DNA of 14,884 bases. Origin: an uncultured Clostridia bacterium (lineage in GTDB: Bacteria; Bacillota; Clostridia; Oscillospirales; CAG-272). The notes under the pieces are model-generated. The model worked only from the letters and a program-made list of their open reading frames with translations. It was not told the DNA's origin and searched no databases. Of this stretch, positions 1-7,800 are shown in pieces; position 1 is the first letter of the stretch; every line of letters begins with the position of its first letter. The translations under genes and the position numbers were made by a program. The stretch spans positions 1 through 14,884 of the forward strand of contig CALGCW010000290.1 of assembly GCA_937884385.1 (NCBI GenBank), read 5' to 3'.

Positions 1-55
1 TATCACCGCCTTTCGCTTGTGATATTATTATACCATATTTGTCGCAACCTTGCAA
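1..55 (-). promoter_or_regulatory. Promoter and ribosome-binding site of the next gene beyond the left edge
   Basis: On the minus strand, TTGCAA (50-55) and TATAAT (27-32) are separated by exactly 17 bp, a good sigma-A promoter. It is followed at positions 13 to 1 by AAAGGCGGTGATA, which resembles a strong Shine-Dalgarno sequence. A minus-strand gene should therefore start just outside the window. The promoter starts directly after the stop of the DnaB-like gene, with no terminator hairpin between them, so that gene and the next may be partly co-transcribed. Confidence 0.7.
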
Positions 56-57
56 TA

Positions 58-708
58 CTATTTGCGAGATATCCTTTGCTTTTGAAAGTCAAACTCTACA
101 GGCACGGCGCGATATTTTTTCTGTCCTTGTTCGTATATTCTGATCTCCTCTGTATTTTCTTCGCCAACCCTGTAATATGCGTCTCTGTAAATTATTGCGG
201 TAGCGTCAAAGTAAGGTATCGCCTTATGATGCCGCGATGCTGATGGTGTGATCCTTTGAATGTACATCAACGGATAGCGCTTTCTCTTTATATGGGTAAC
301 AAAAATAAAAGTCTTCCCTCTGCTTTTCAGCTCCTCTACTAATTCGGCAAGCTCCTTTTTCTGATCGCGCAAATACCTCGATGCTTCATAAACGACCACA
401 TCGGCATCATATTTGTCAACTAATGTCAAAAGTGCTTCCGATTCAAAAAAATAATTATATGCGACTGTGAGATTTCCGTTTTCCGAAAACAAAGGGTGAA
501 GGCTATCTATGTCGAGGTCTTCCTTAATAATTCTGAAACGTTCATTATAGGTCAGAAGAAAGTGATCGGTGGCTTCAAATATCAGACACCTTTTTCCCTC
601 TTCCAAATATTTATTTGCAATATTTGCTACGAGCGTAGATGCCCCCATTCCGGGACGAGCGGTTATAAAAAGATTTTTATATGGAAATATGGGATCTTTT
701 GATATCAT
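58..708 (-). CDS. DnaB-like RecA-fold protein with degenerate Walker motifs
   Basis: This 216-residue protein resembles only the C-terminal RecA-like ATPase domain of the replicative helicase DnaB and lacks its N-terminal domain. The order of features matches: a P-loop region ARPGMGAST at about residues 17-25 (DnaB usually ARPxMGKT), a hydrophobic strand VVVYE near residue 106, THIKRK near 138 where DnaB has SQLNR, IYRDAYYR near 172, and a final strand region EIRIYEQGQKKYRAVPVEF. The Walker A lysine is an alanine, and the Walker B aspartate position is a tyrosine, so ATP hydrolysis is doubtful. I infer a pseudo-ATPase or regulatory relative rather than a working helicase. The start is set by AAAGGAG about 8 bases upstream. 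The match is from motif order by eye, so another RecA/KaiC-type family is possible. Confidence 0.65.
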   Translation of the reverse strand: MISKDPIFPYKNLFITARPGMGASTLVANIANKYLEEGKRCLIFEATDHFLLTYNERFRIIKEDLDIDSLHPLFSENGNLTVAYNYFFESEALLTLVDKYDADVVVYEASRYLRDQKKELAELVEELKSRGKTFIFVTHIKRKRYPLMYIQRITPSASRHHKAIPYFDATAIIYRDAYYRVGEENTEEIRIYEQGQKKYRAVPVEFDFQKQRISRK

Positions 709-733
709 TTACTCTACTCCTTTCGTTTTTTAT

Positions 734-739
734 ATTATA
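734..739 (-). promoter_or_regulatory. Possible -10 box of the DnaB-like gene
   Basis: TATAAT on the minus strand lies about 25 bases before the start codon at 708, a plausible distance for a short leader. I find no good -35 box at 16-18 bp, so the promoter is weak, uses an activator, or is misjudged. Confidence 0.35.
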
Positions 740-786
740 CCGCAAGTGTTGTACTATTTTTGGGACAACAAGTATATGGTTTAAGA

Positions 787-826
787 GCAAAACACAAGAA
801 TCCACCACCCGAAGGTGGTGGATTCT
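787..826 (-). terminator. Terminator of the MerR-lipoprotein operon
   Basis: A perfect 13-bp stem, AGAATCCACCACC with loop CGAA, spans 797-826. It lies just after the lipoprotein stop at 859. On the minus strand the stem is followed by the T-rich stretch TTGTGTTTTGC. The T-run is interrupted, but the stem is very strong. Confidence 0.75.
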
Positions 827-858
827 GCTTTGTACTGTCTTGCCGAATATCAATAATT

Positions 859-2529
859 TTAAAGATTTTCATTTGCCTCGGCAGACACACGAGCATCTTT
901 TTTTAAGGAAGGAAGAGATCCCTCGTTAAAGATCCAATTATCAGCCGACCAACCGAGCTTGTCGGTATGAAAGGCAACCGTATTTATCTCAGCTGTTTCT
1001 GCAGAAATTCCGTCGCTGTTTGTAGGCTTATAGCCTGATGATGAGTCAACGGTTGAATAGAATTTCTGGGCACTGTCGCGATAGCAATTCGTAATTACTC
1101 CGCCGTTATTTTTTCCAATAAATCCGCCAACATTGCTTACAGATCCCATCTGGCTGCTGTTGTATGAGCCCGATACATTTTTGACGCTTGAATAACAGTT
1201 TTCGATGCTTCCGCCCTGATTATAACCGACAAGTCCGCCCGAGTGAGCGTAAGCCCAGGCATACGTGGACATAGCTGATATCGACACCTTTGATCCTGAC
1301 GAGTAAGAGCTCAGCACCTTTCCGGAGCTATACCCTACAAGTCCGCCTGCAAAGCCCGATGCAATGCCTGCGTTTGAATGGCGGAGGTCTATATTTACCT
1401 CACTTGCATAACAGTTCGTAACGGTTCCGCTGCTGTAGCCGACAAGTCCGCCGACGTAAACTGCGCCATTCAGGGTAACTAATCCTGATATCGAAACTGT
1501 CTTTACTCCAAGGTTCTGAATTACACCACTGCTGTAGCCGAACAATCCGAAATAATTGTATTGAGGCTTGATAACAAGATTGGAGATGGTATATCCGTTT
1601 CCGTCGAAGTATCCCGAGAAGGACTTTTTGTCGGTACCGATCGGAATCCACTCGAGATTTTCGAGCGACAAGTCATTTACAAGAATATATTTGCCGTCAA
1701 GGGCAATATTTTTCAATTCCTCAACCGTGCTGACCGTCTTTGCCCCGCATCCTGTGCAGACGCCGTCAACTATTACGTGCTTGACAACTGTTCCTTCCGT
1801 ATATCCGCAGTTTCTGCTGCAAGTAGCAGGTGCTATACACGTAGCACTCGTCATATCATGTTCAAGTACGTCGGTAACAGTTTGTTCTATAAGCACTTTT
1901 CCACAAGCAGAACAATGACTGCCCTCACTAAGACCCGTGTCCTTGCAGGTCGCAGGTACTTCCGCGTCAATTACGGGCGTGTGATCGTCCGTAGTAGGAA
2001 CAATCGTCTGCTCTACGAGAACTTTGTTGCAAAGTGAGCAATGACTGCCCTCGCTAAGACCCGTGTCCTTGCAGGTCGCGGGCACTGCCGCATCGATAAC
2101 GGGCGTGTGGTCGTCTGTCGTAGGAACAACCGTCTGCTCTACGAGAACCTTGTTACAAAGCGAGCAATGGCTGCCCTCGCTGAGACCTTCCTGAATACAG
2201 GTGGAAGGCACGGCGGCATCTATAACTATCGTGTGATCGTCGGTTTTCTCAATAACCTTCTCTTCTCTCTCGGCGCATACAGTGCAAATTCTCACGCTTT
2301 CGCCGCTCTCCTTGCATGTAGCCGCTTTGACCGTACTCCACTCTCCAAAGGAATGCTCACACGTCGCCTGCACTTCAGATTCCGAGGGCTCCTCGCTTGC
2401 CTCTCCGCTCTCTTCCCTGCCCGTATCGGTAGGTACAAAGGAATTTTCTTCATCCGAAGCCTTCTCACAAGAGCAAAGCAGTAAGGTAACAAGTAGTAAA
2501 ACCATCAAAACTATAAGCTTATTTTTCAT
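859..2529 (-). CDS. Surface lipoprotein with CxxC repeats and GLUG motifs
   Basis: This 556-residue predicted lipoprotein starts with lysines, a hydrophobic stretch and a lipobox ending LLCSC, with the lipidated cysteine at about residue 21. An acidic, Ser/Glu-rich linker follows. Then come about four repeats of roughly 42 residues, each with a His, a Thr-Cys and a CxxC pair (EGSHCSLCNK, EGSHCSACGK), ending in CTGCGAK. The C-terminal half has several GLUG motifs (GGLVGYSSGTVTNCYAS, GGLVGYNQGGSIENCYSS, GGFIGKNNGGVITNCY), known from Gram-positive and Bacteroidetes surface proteins. I chose 2529 over the upstream codon at 2556 because GAGGAG lies 7 bases before it. It starts 16 bp after the regulator gene, which carries related CxxC repeats, so the two probably work together. 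Ligand and function are unknown. Confidence 0.85.
   Translation of the reverse strand: MKNKLIVLMVLLLVTLLLCSCEKASDEENSFVPTDTGREESGEASEEPSESEVQATCEHSFGEWSTVKAATCKESGESVRICTVCAEREEKVIEKTDDHTIVIDAAVPSTCIQEGLSEGSHCSLCNKVLVEQTVVPTTDDHTPVIDAAVPATCKDTGLSEGSHCSLCNKVLVEQTIVPTTDDHTPVIDAEVPATCKDTGLSEGSHCSACGKVLIEQTVTDVLEHDMTSATCIAPATCSRNCGYTEGTVVKHVIVDGVCTGCGAKTVSTVEELKNIALDGKYILVNDLSLENLEWIPIGTDKKSFSGYFDGNGYTISNLVIKPQYNYFGLFGYSSGVIQNLGVKTVSISGLVTLNGAVYVGGLVGYSSGTVTNCYASEVNIDLRHSNAGIASGFAGGLVGYSSGKVLSSYSSGSKVSISAMSTYAWAYAHSGGLVGYNQGGSIENCYSSVKNVSGSYNSSQMGSVSNVGGFIGKNNGGVITNCYRDSAQKFYSTVDSSSGYKPTNSDGISAETAEINTVAFHTDKLGWSADNWIFNEGSLPSLKKDARVSAEANENL
1880..2296 (-). repeat. 126-bp tandem repeats inside the lipoprotein gene
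   Basis: The landmark CTGCCCTC (plus strand) recurs at 1919, 2045 and 2171, a period of exactly 126 bp or 42 codons. The first two units are nearly identical at DNA level and the third has diverged. This encodes the CxxC repeat array and suggests recent unit duplication, so repeat number may differ between strains. Confidence 0.85.
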
Positions 2530-2545
2530 TATTTTCTCCTCTTGT

Positions 2546-4015
2546 TCAATAATCATAGGTAACGTCGCATTTTATTCCGCTCATATTCCGATCATCAGGC
2601 CCAACTCTGATTTCTTTTGAGCGTATGATAAATTTCGTTACGGAATGATAATAGTCGAATCCCCCGTGATTTGAAAAGGCATAGTCTCCTATCGAGGTGA
2701 TCCCGCTTTCAATAATTACCGTAGTAACCTCATACATATAGGAATCTACCCAGAACGGATAGTAATCCTCACTAAAATCAGGCATATCTCCGCTTCCGTA
2801 AACGACGAGTGTTCTCTCGGGAGCAGAGTCGGTAACGTAAAACTTCACACGGTCGTTACCACCCATAAGAGATCCGTCAACGTTGCCATGAGCAATAGCC
2901 TTAAGTCCGCATACCCGACATTCATACCTCATACCTGAATAATCGTACTCGAAATCGTGTATATTCGTAGCACGAGCAACATCTGTCCTATAGCTATCTC
3001 CGCAATCGCACATATAAAGAACACATCCATCCACTCCACAGCTCTGCTCGATCACCTGCGACGCGTAAGAATGTCCCTTGGCAGATATTTTTGTTCTGTT
3101 AGATAGCGTCGTTTTACAAGCAGAACAATAGCTTCCGTCGCTAAATCCCGCCTCTGTACAGGTCGGGGCTCTTCCCTTAACGACCGTCGGTATATGTGCG
3201 AGCTTTTCTACCTTCTGTCTTTCAAAGCTTCCACAGTCCTCACACCTCATTATCATCTCGCCCTCGCTCTGACAAGTTGCCTGAACGCTTGTGCTGTACG
3301 CTACGTAGCGGTGATCGCAGACGGTAACGCTCTTCGTGGAAAAGAAGATTCCGAGAGGTAAGCATAAGACACAAAGAGATATCAAAAGTATGCGCAGAAA
3401 TTTTGTTGATCCCTTGAGCTTGTGAAAAATCAAAACAGTAGCCATGGACGGCAAAAAGCAGCTCAGCGTAAGCATCACGAACACGGGATGGATGATCGGT
3501 GTCTGAACCGTGCAGAATTTGAACAAAAATACGGCGATCGCCGATATGATAGGCAGCCATACGGCAAGAAATGCCGCACAGGATCTGATCAACGAGATAA
3601 AGCTCTTTCCAAAACGACGCTTAGCGCCCTCATTTTCAATTCCTAAGCCGGGCGCTGAAAGCTTTTCGGCAAGGCTCGAGAGCCCACCACCTTCGCATGC
3701 GTCGATCGCCGCAAGTGCATTTAAGCGTATGCGACTCTCCTCAAGGCATTCTTCGGTTCGCCGCTTTACCGTCTCTATTATACGAGCGCTATCGCACTGC
3801 GCCCAAGACAGCTCCTTTATCTCCTCGATCGAAAAGCCAAAAGCTCTCAGGGTAGCGATGTCTTTGAGCTTTGCAAGATCTTCTTCTGAGAAATCAAAGG
3901 ATTTTCTTCCAAGATAGTTTTCGGTATAAAAGGGGGATATCAGCCCCTCTTCGATATAGTATCTGACCGTTCTGTCGGTTAGCTCTGTCTTCTGGCATAT
4001 CTCCTTTATTTTCAT
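2546..4015 (-). CDS. Membrane-spanning MerR-type regulator with outside CxxC and LRR domains
   Basis: This 489-residue protein begins with a complete MerR-family winged HTH (about residues 1-70: MKIKEICQKT, DRTVRYYIEEGLISP, LRAFGFSIEEIKEL). A helical segment follows (about 78-110), the usual MerR dimerisation element. There are three hydrophobic helices at about 142-167, 175-198 and 207-226. An odd number places the HTH inside and the C-terminus outside. The outer part has CxxC-type repeats (CEDCGS, CSACKT, CDCGDS, CRVCGL) related to those of the downstream lipoprotein, then a BspA-like leucine-rich repeat (VTTVIIESGITSIGDYAFS). The start at 4015 is set by AAGGAGGTG; the longer frame to 4039 would begin inside the -10 box. 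I infer a one-component sensor that binds DNA from the membrane and controls its own promoter. The signal is unknown; metal or surface binding is conceivable. Confidence 0.85.
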   Translation of the reverse strand: MKIKEICQKTELTDRTVRYYIEEGLISPFYTENYLGRKSFDFSEEDLAKLKDIATLRAFGFSIEEIKELSWAQCDSARIIETVKRRTEECLEESRIRLNALAAIDACEGGGLSSLAEKLSAPGLGIENEGAKRRFGKSFISLIRSCAAFLAVWLPIISAIAVFLFKFCTVQTPIIHPVFVMLTLSCFLPSMATVLIFHKLKGSTKFLRILLISLCVLCLPLGIFFSTKSVTVCDHRYVAYSTSVQATCQSEGEMIMRCEDCGSFERQKVEKLAHIPTVVKGRAPTCTEAGFSDGSYCSACKTTLSNRTKISAKGHSYASQVIEQSCGVDGCVLYMCDCGDSYRTDVARATNIHDFEYDYSGMRYECRVCGLKAIAHGNVDGSLMGGNDRVKFYVTDSAPERTLVVYGSGDMPDFSEDYYPFWVDSYMYEVTTVIIESGITSIGDYAFSNHGGFDYYHSVTKFIIRSKEIRVGPDDRNMSGIKCDVTYDY

Positions 4016-4037
4016 AAAAGCACCTCCTTGTGCGACC

Positions 4038-4068
4038 ATTATAGTTTTTTACCTGAGGTAAAAGTCAA
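4038..4068 (-). promoter_or_regulatory. MerR-type promoter with 19-bp spacer
   Basis: On the minus strand, TTGACT (4063-4068) and TATAAT (4038-4043) are separated by 19 bp rather than the usual 17. Over-long 19-20 bp spacers are the hallmark of promoters activated by MerR-family proteins, which untwist the DNA to realign the boxes. The transcript should start near 4031, leaving a short leader before the start codon at 4015. Confidence 0.85.
4047..4063. promoter_or_regulatory. Palindromic operator for the membrane MerR-type regulator
   Basis: The sequence TTTTACCTGAGGTAAAA is a perfect inverted repeat with 8-bp arms and one central base. It fills most of the spacer between the -35 and -10 boxes, where MerR proteins bind. 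It lies directly upstream of the regulator's own gene, so autoregulation of the regulator-lipoprotein operon is the natural reading. Confidence 0.8.
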
Positions 4069-4108
4069 TAGTTTTTCTGAAATTTCTTAAAATTTTTAAA
4101 AAGTAAAT

Positions 4109-4138
4109 GCAAAAAGGCACCCTCAAGGGTACCTTTGC
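4109..4138 (-). terminator. Terminator of the 118-residue gene
   Basis: On the minus strand, AAAGGTACCC, loop TTGA and GGGTGCCTTT form a stem with one mismatch, followed by further T residues and TTGC. It lies about 40 bases after the stop at 4176 and before the MerR-type promoter, so it separates the two transcription units. Confidence 0.8.
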
Positions 4139-4175
4139 GCTGTATTACAGCCTTGATAGATGCCAAACAACATAA

Positions 4176-4532
4176 TTAACCGCGAATAACCTCTGCTTTT
4201 TGGAATTTTATTTCCAATCTTCTCGTTTTGCATTTTTTAGTATCAAATCTTAAATCAAGATAATAACGATCGCCTCTTTGAGTTAGTTCATCGGAAAGCC
4301 ACCAGCCTCCATTTAAGTCGTTCATATTGAAATCTGTTGTCAATATTCTGAACTTGTAAAAGCGAATTTCTGTAATATTCCTTTCAAACAAAGCACCTTC
4401 GCAATCAATTTTGAATATCAAACAAGCATCGGACGGCTCCCAATCGGATTCTTTAATTGCGGCGGATATGATATTTGCATCGTGCAAGCCATGCGTCCAA
4501 TACCAATCGGGCAATTTATTGAGCTTATCCAT
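4176..4532 (-). CDS. Hypothetical protein, 118 residues
   Basis: I do not recognise this family. The protein is soluble with no signal peptide or membrane helix, rich in aromatic residues and predicted mostly beta. Notable segments are PDWYWTHGLHDANI near the start, a mid-strand CLIFKIDCEGALFE, and GGWWLSDEL near residue 78. It stands alone, with its own promoter at 4566-4594 and a terminator at 4109-4138. I chose the ATG at 4532 because AAAGGAG lies 7 bases upstream; the ATG at 4538 is only one base from that site. A small immunity-type or accessory protein is possible, but the sequence does not show it. Confidence 0.8.
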   Translation of the reverse strand: MDKLNKLPDWYWTHGLHDANIISAAIKESDWEPSDACLIFKIDCEGALFERNITEIRFYKFRILTTDFNMNDLNGGWWLSDELTQRGDRYYLDLRFDTKKCKTRRLEIKFQKAEVIRG

Positions 4533-4565
4533 TGTCATTCTCCTTTATATTCATTTTATGCATTT

Positions 4566-4594
4566 ATTATAACACATTGTTCTATATTTGTAAA
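4566..4594 (-). promoter_or_regulatory. Sigma-A promoter of the 118-residue gene
   Basis: On the minus strand, TTTACA (4589-4594) and TATAAT (4566-4571) are separated by exactly 17 bp, about 35 bases before the start codon at 4532. The tRNA-like repeat copy begins 12 bp upstream of the -35 box. Confidence 0.8.
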
Positions 4595-4605
4595 GAAAAT
4601 TTGTC

Positions 4606-4722
4606 CACCTCACGACCTTCCGCGCAAGGCGGAGGTCGGACTATAACAGAGGTCGTGATGGTTCAAATCCCCTGCCGGAGCGAAAAAAAGAACAGACACC
4701 TAACGGTGTCTGTTCTTTTTTG
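4606..4722. repeat. tRNA-like repeat, copy 1 (short form)
   Basis: It starts with CACCTCACGACCTTCCGC, shared with 14368 onward, folds back on GCGGAGGTCG at 4630-4638, and then carries GAGGTCGTGATGGTTCAAAT, which resembles the variable loop and T-arm of initiator tRNA. From 4649 to 4722 it is identical over 74 bp to 14790-14863. No complete tRNA can be folded: the anticodon arm and a matching acceptor strand are missing. It ends in the bidirectional hairpin. Confidence 0.8.
4684..4721. terminator. Bidirectional terminator hairpin, copy 1
   Basis: AAAAAAGAACAGACACC, loop TAAC and a perfect 17-bp complement ending in six T residues. It has A-runs and T-runs suited to both strands. On the minus strand it would stop transcripts coming from the giant surface-protein gene. 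The same hairpin recurs at 14584 and 14825. Confidence 0.85.
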
Positions 4723-4774
4723 TGTACGGACTCACTCGTTGATACAATGAATCCTTGATGGTGTGAATTATCCT

Positions 4775-4841
4775 ATCAAAATGAAGTCTTTTGATGGGGG
4801 GAGTTCACAGTGCTTACGATTGGTGAGCACCATGAACCCCC
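4775..4841. other. Two hairpins after the giant gene, function unknown
   Basis: ATCAAAA (4775-4781) pairs with TTTTGAT (4789-4795). Directly beside it a longer imperfect stem spans 4797-4841: GGGGG-A-GTTCA with TGAACCCCC outside, and GTGCTTA with TGAGCAC inside. Neither is followed by a clear T-run on the minus strand, so they are not typical terminators. They could protect the 3' end of the long message or be remnants of an inserted element. Confidence 0.5.
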
Positions 4842-4858
4842 GTACTTTTGTCAAATCG

Positions 4859-7800
4859 TTAGCTGATTTTTTCCCATTGCGCATAGAGAACGGTGTCGTC
4901 GGACAGATCAAACCAGCCGCCATCGGAGAAGGACTCTCCGCTGCCATCTGCTACCGTATTCCAGCCAACAAAGCGGTATCCTTCCTTTACAAACCGATTG
5001 CGTGAGAGGTAACCGCAGGCGGAAGCGGTACCGAAGCTGATGTTGTCCATAGATCCGGAGCTCGCGCCGTTGCCGTTGAATGTGATCTGCCTGATAGAAG
5101 CATTCGTTACCCAGAAAGGAGCGATCGTAAGCTCTGTTCCCTCGGTGAAGCGCTCATAATATCCGTACACCAGCGGCATAGGCCAATCCACGATTGTGGG
5201 ATAGTTGCCCTGAGTGGAACCCACGTACCAACCGGTGATCGTGCAGTTCTCCATGGAGAAGTATTCGGGAAGCGAAATATTGCTGCCGTAATCATACTCT
5301 ACCGTTACCGCTTCCATTTCAACACTGCTATCAAACCAACCGTAGCTACCCGGGTGGAAGGTAACGGAGATCTTAATGGGGGTCCATCTTGCAGTCAGCG
5401 TCAGATTTCCATAGGGCATAGTTTCGCTTCCGTCATACGCGTTCCCTTCTGCGTCATACCAACCGTCAAAGGTGTAACCGGGATAGGTGGCATTGATAAA
5501 GGCAGTAACCTCGCTGGCGTTGAGATAGCTCTCCAGCGTTGCGCCGGGGGAAACCTGACGGATCACGTCTGCGGTATCGTAGGTCGTAAGCTCCATCAGA
5601 GAGGAATCCGAATTGTACTCTGCCCGTTTCATCGTGTCGCCACCCAGGTCGAGAACCAAATCATAGGGACCTGTCAGTGCCGTCCAGATTCCGAATTCAG
5701 CGGCGAGGAATTCCGTATTTTTCGCAGGCATCGTGCCAAGTTCCTTCCAACCGTCGAAGGTGTAGCCCTCTCGGGTCGCGATTGCGTCGGGAGATATAAT
5801 CGCTTCACCAAACTTGAACTGCTTGGTTGCAAGCATCGTACTTCCGTCATAGTCGTACCAGGTTGCTGTATAGCTGTTTCGGGTGTAGTAGAGCTTCAGC
5901 ACTGTGTTTTCCGACTCGCTTGTGATCGTGGTAGAAACGACCGTACCTACAGCAAGGGGATCGTGGGTAAAGCCGCTGAAATCAGCCGCCTGTGCGCTAA
6001 CTACATCCTGAAGGTAAGCGGTCAGCGTATCGGTCTGCTGTAGGGCATAGGTACCATCGAGCTGCTCCAGATAATGCTCTACCTGATATTCGCAGGAGAC
6101 CTTCTCCCACATAGGACTGAACACGAGTTCCCTTCCGCATATCAATGCGTCGCCATCCACGAGGTAGCTGCTATCCAACAGGGTCATATCGGGGTTCAGA
6201 GCTTCGTCTGCCAGATACCAGCCGACGATCTTGTATCCTTCACGGTTTATGTAAAGAGGAGAATCGAACTCATCCATAAAGTAGAAGGGTACTCCGTAGG
6301 TATAGGATCCGGTATATTTGCCGCGCAGGATCAGATCCTCACCCTCGATTTGATACACGACCTTAACGTCGTAGCTCTGTCTTTCATAGTAATAAGACAC
6401 TACGGTGCTGCCGTCTGCCTCGATCCTCACCGTCTTGGCGGTGGGAGAGATGAATCCGTCATAGTTATTGACCTCGGGCGTAACGCTACCGTTTGTAGTA
6501 CCAAAGAAGGTCTGGCTTTCGTTGGGATCTTCTGCATAGGTGCCGTCGATCTGCTCGAGATAGTGCTTCACTGTATACTTCGTATCATCCGCTTCCGCAA
6601 ATACGGATTCAAGGTAGTAATACTGCTCAATCAAGGTAAGGCTCTGCCCGGGCAGATACAGGGTGGTGTCATCTCCGTGAAGAGCCCAACCCTTGAATAC
6701 GTAGCCTTCCTTTTCAAGCTCGGGTAACGTGATCGTCTCGCCGTAAACGTAATAGGACGGTTTCCAATCGAAGTTTACTACACTGTAGCCTACCGTACAG
6801 TAAACGTTGATGATATGCTCGCCGTCAGCGGAGTAAATGTAATCTTTTGCATAGGCCTGTGTGATGTTCTCGAAGATAACGAAAGCGTCAACGTGGTCGC
6901 CGTATGCATCAGAAGGCATCTCTACCGTCTTAGACATAAAATTGTTGGCATACAGCATTGTGCCATAGGTATGTTCCTGCGTTTCGGTTCCCTGAAGCTG
7001 ATACTCTCCGTGGGGATCGAGCAGATAGTAATTGACCTTTACCGAAATCTTCTCAGGCATCCAGATCGCGTAGTAGTACGTTGCGTCGCCATTGTCGGGA
7101 TCGAGTGAATTCGGCAGTTGCTCCAAAATACCGGAGGAGCCGTCAGCAGTAGCAGACCAGCCTGCGAATGTGTATCCGGGGATCTGCGTTTCTGCATATC
7201 CGGGATCTGTAACCGCACCGCCGTGCGGGATCTTGGCGGTATAGGTCTGCCCAGAGCTACCGTAATACGAATAATCTGGATTGTTAGCATTAAGGGTTAC
7301 CCAGTAAGAATCCCTTGTGTAATACAGATCGATGACCGTGCTTCCGTCAGCGCGTATCAGAACGTCAAAGCTTATGAAGATCACTTCGCCGTCGTCTCCG
7401 TAGTACACATTTTGGATCGGCAAACGGTTAACGTCAACCGAAGCTCCCTTGAAATCGTACCTGAGAAGATCCTTTGCGGATACGGCGGAAAGAGACGTGC
7501 CTTGACGCTCCTCCTCCAAAAGCAGATCGTATTTTTCCGAATTCGTCAGGCTCGGAACCAGATGACGCACGGTGTACTTGGTGTCGTCGCGGGGTGTATA
7601 TCTGGGATTGAGTTGGATATCGGCGGTCGGCATCTCGTAGCCTGCCAGCTCTGAAATATCCTTGATATACATACCGTGCAGCGTCTCATTTCCAAAGCAA
7701 TAGATCTCCCAACCTGCGATGTCCATACCAGGAACCTTGGGTGCCAGATGGTTGATGGAAGCAAGAGAGGGTATGGTATCTCCCTCCCAAAGATTGATCA

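Noticed and set aside
1561..2484. Plus-strand open frames opposite the lipoprotein gene
   Set aside because: They mirror the 126-bp repeats on the other strand and lack ribosome-binding sites; the minus-strand reading has a lipobox and known motifs.
4649..4680. A tRNA gene at the TTCAAAT blocks
   Set aside because: Only T-arm-like and 3'-end-like parts are present. No anticodon arm, D-arm or pairing acceptor strand can be found in any copy.
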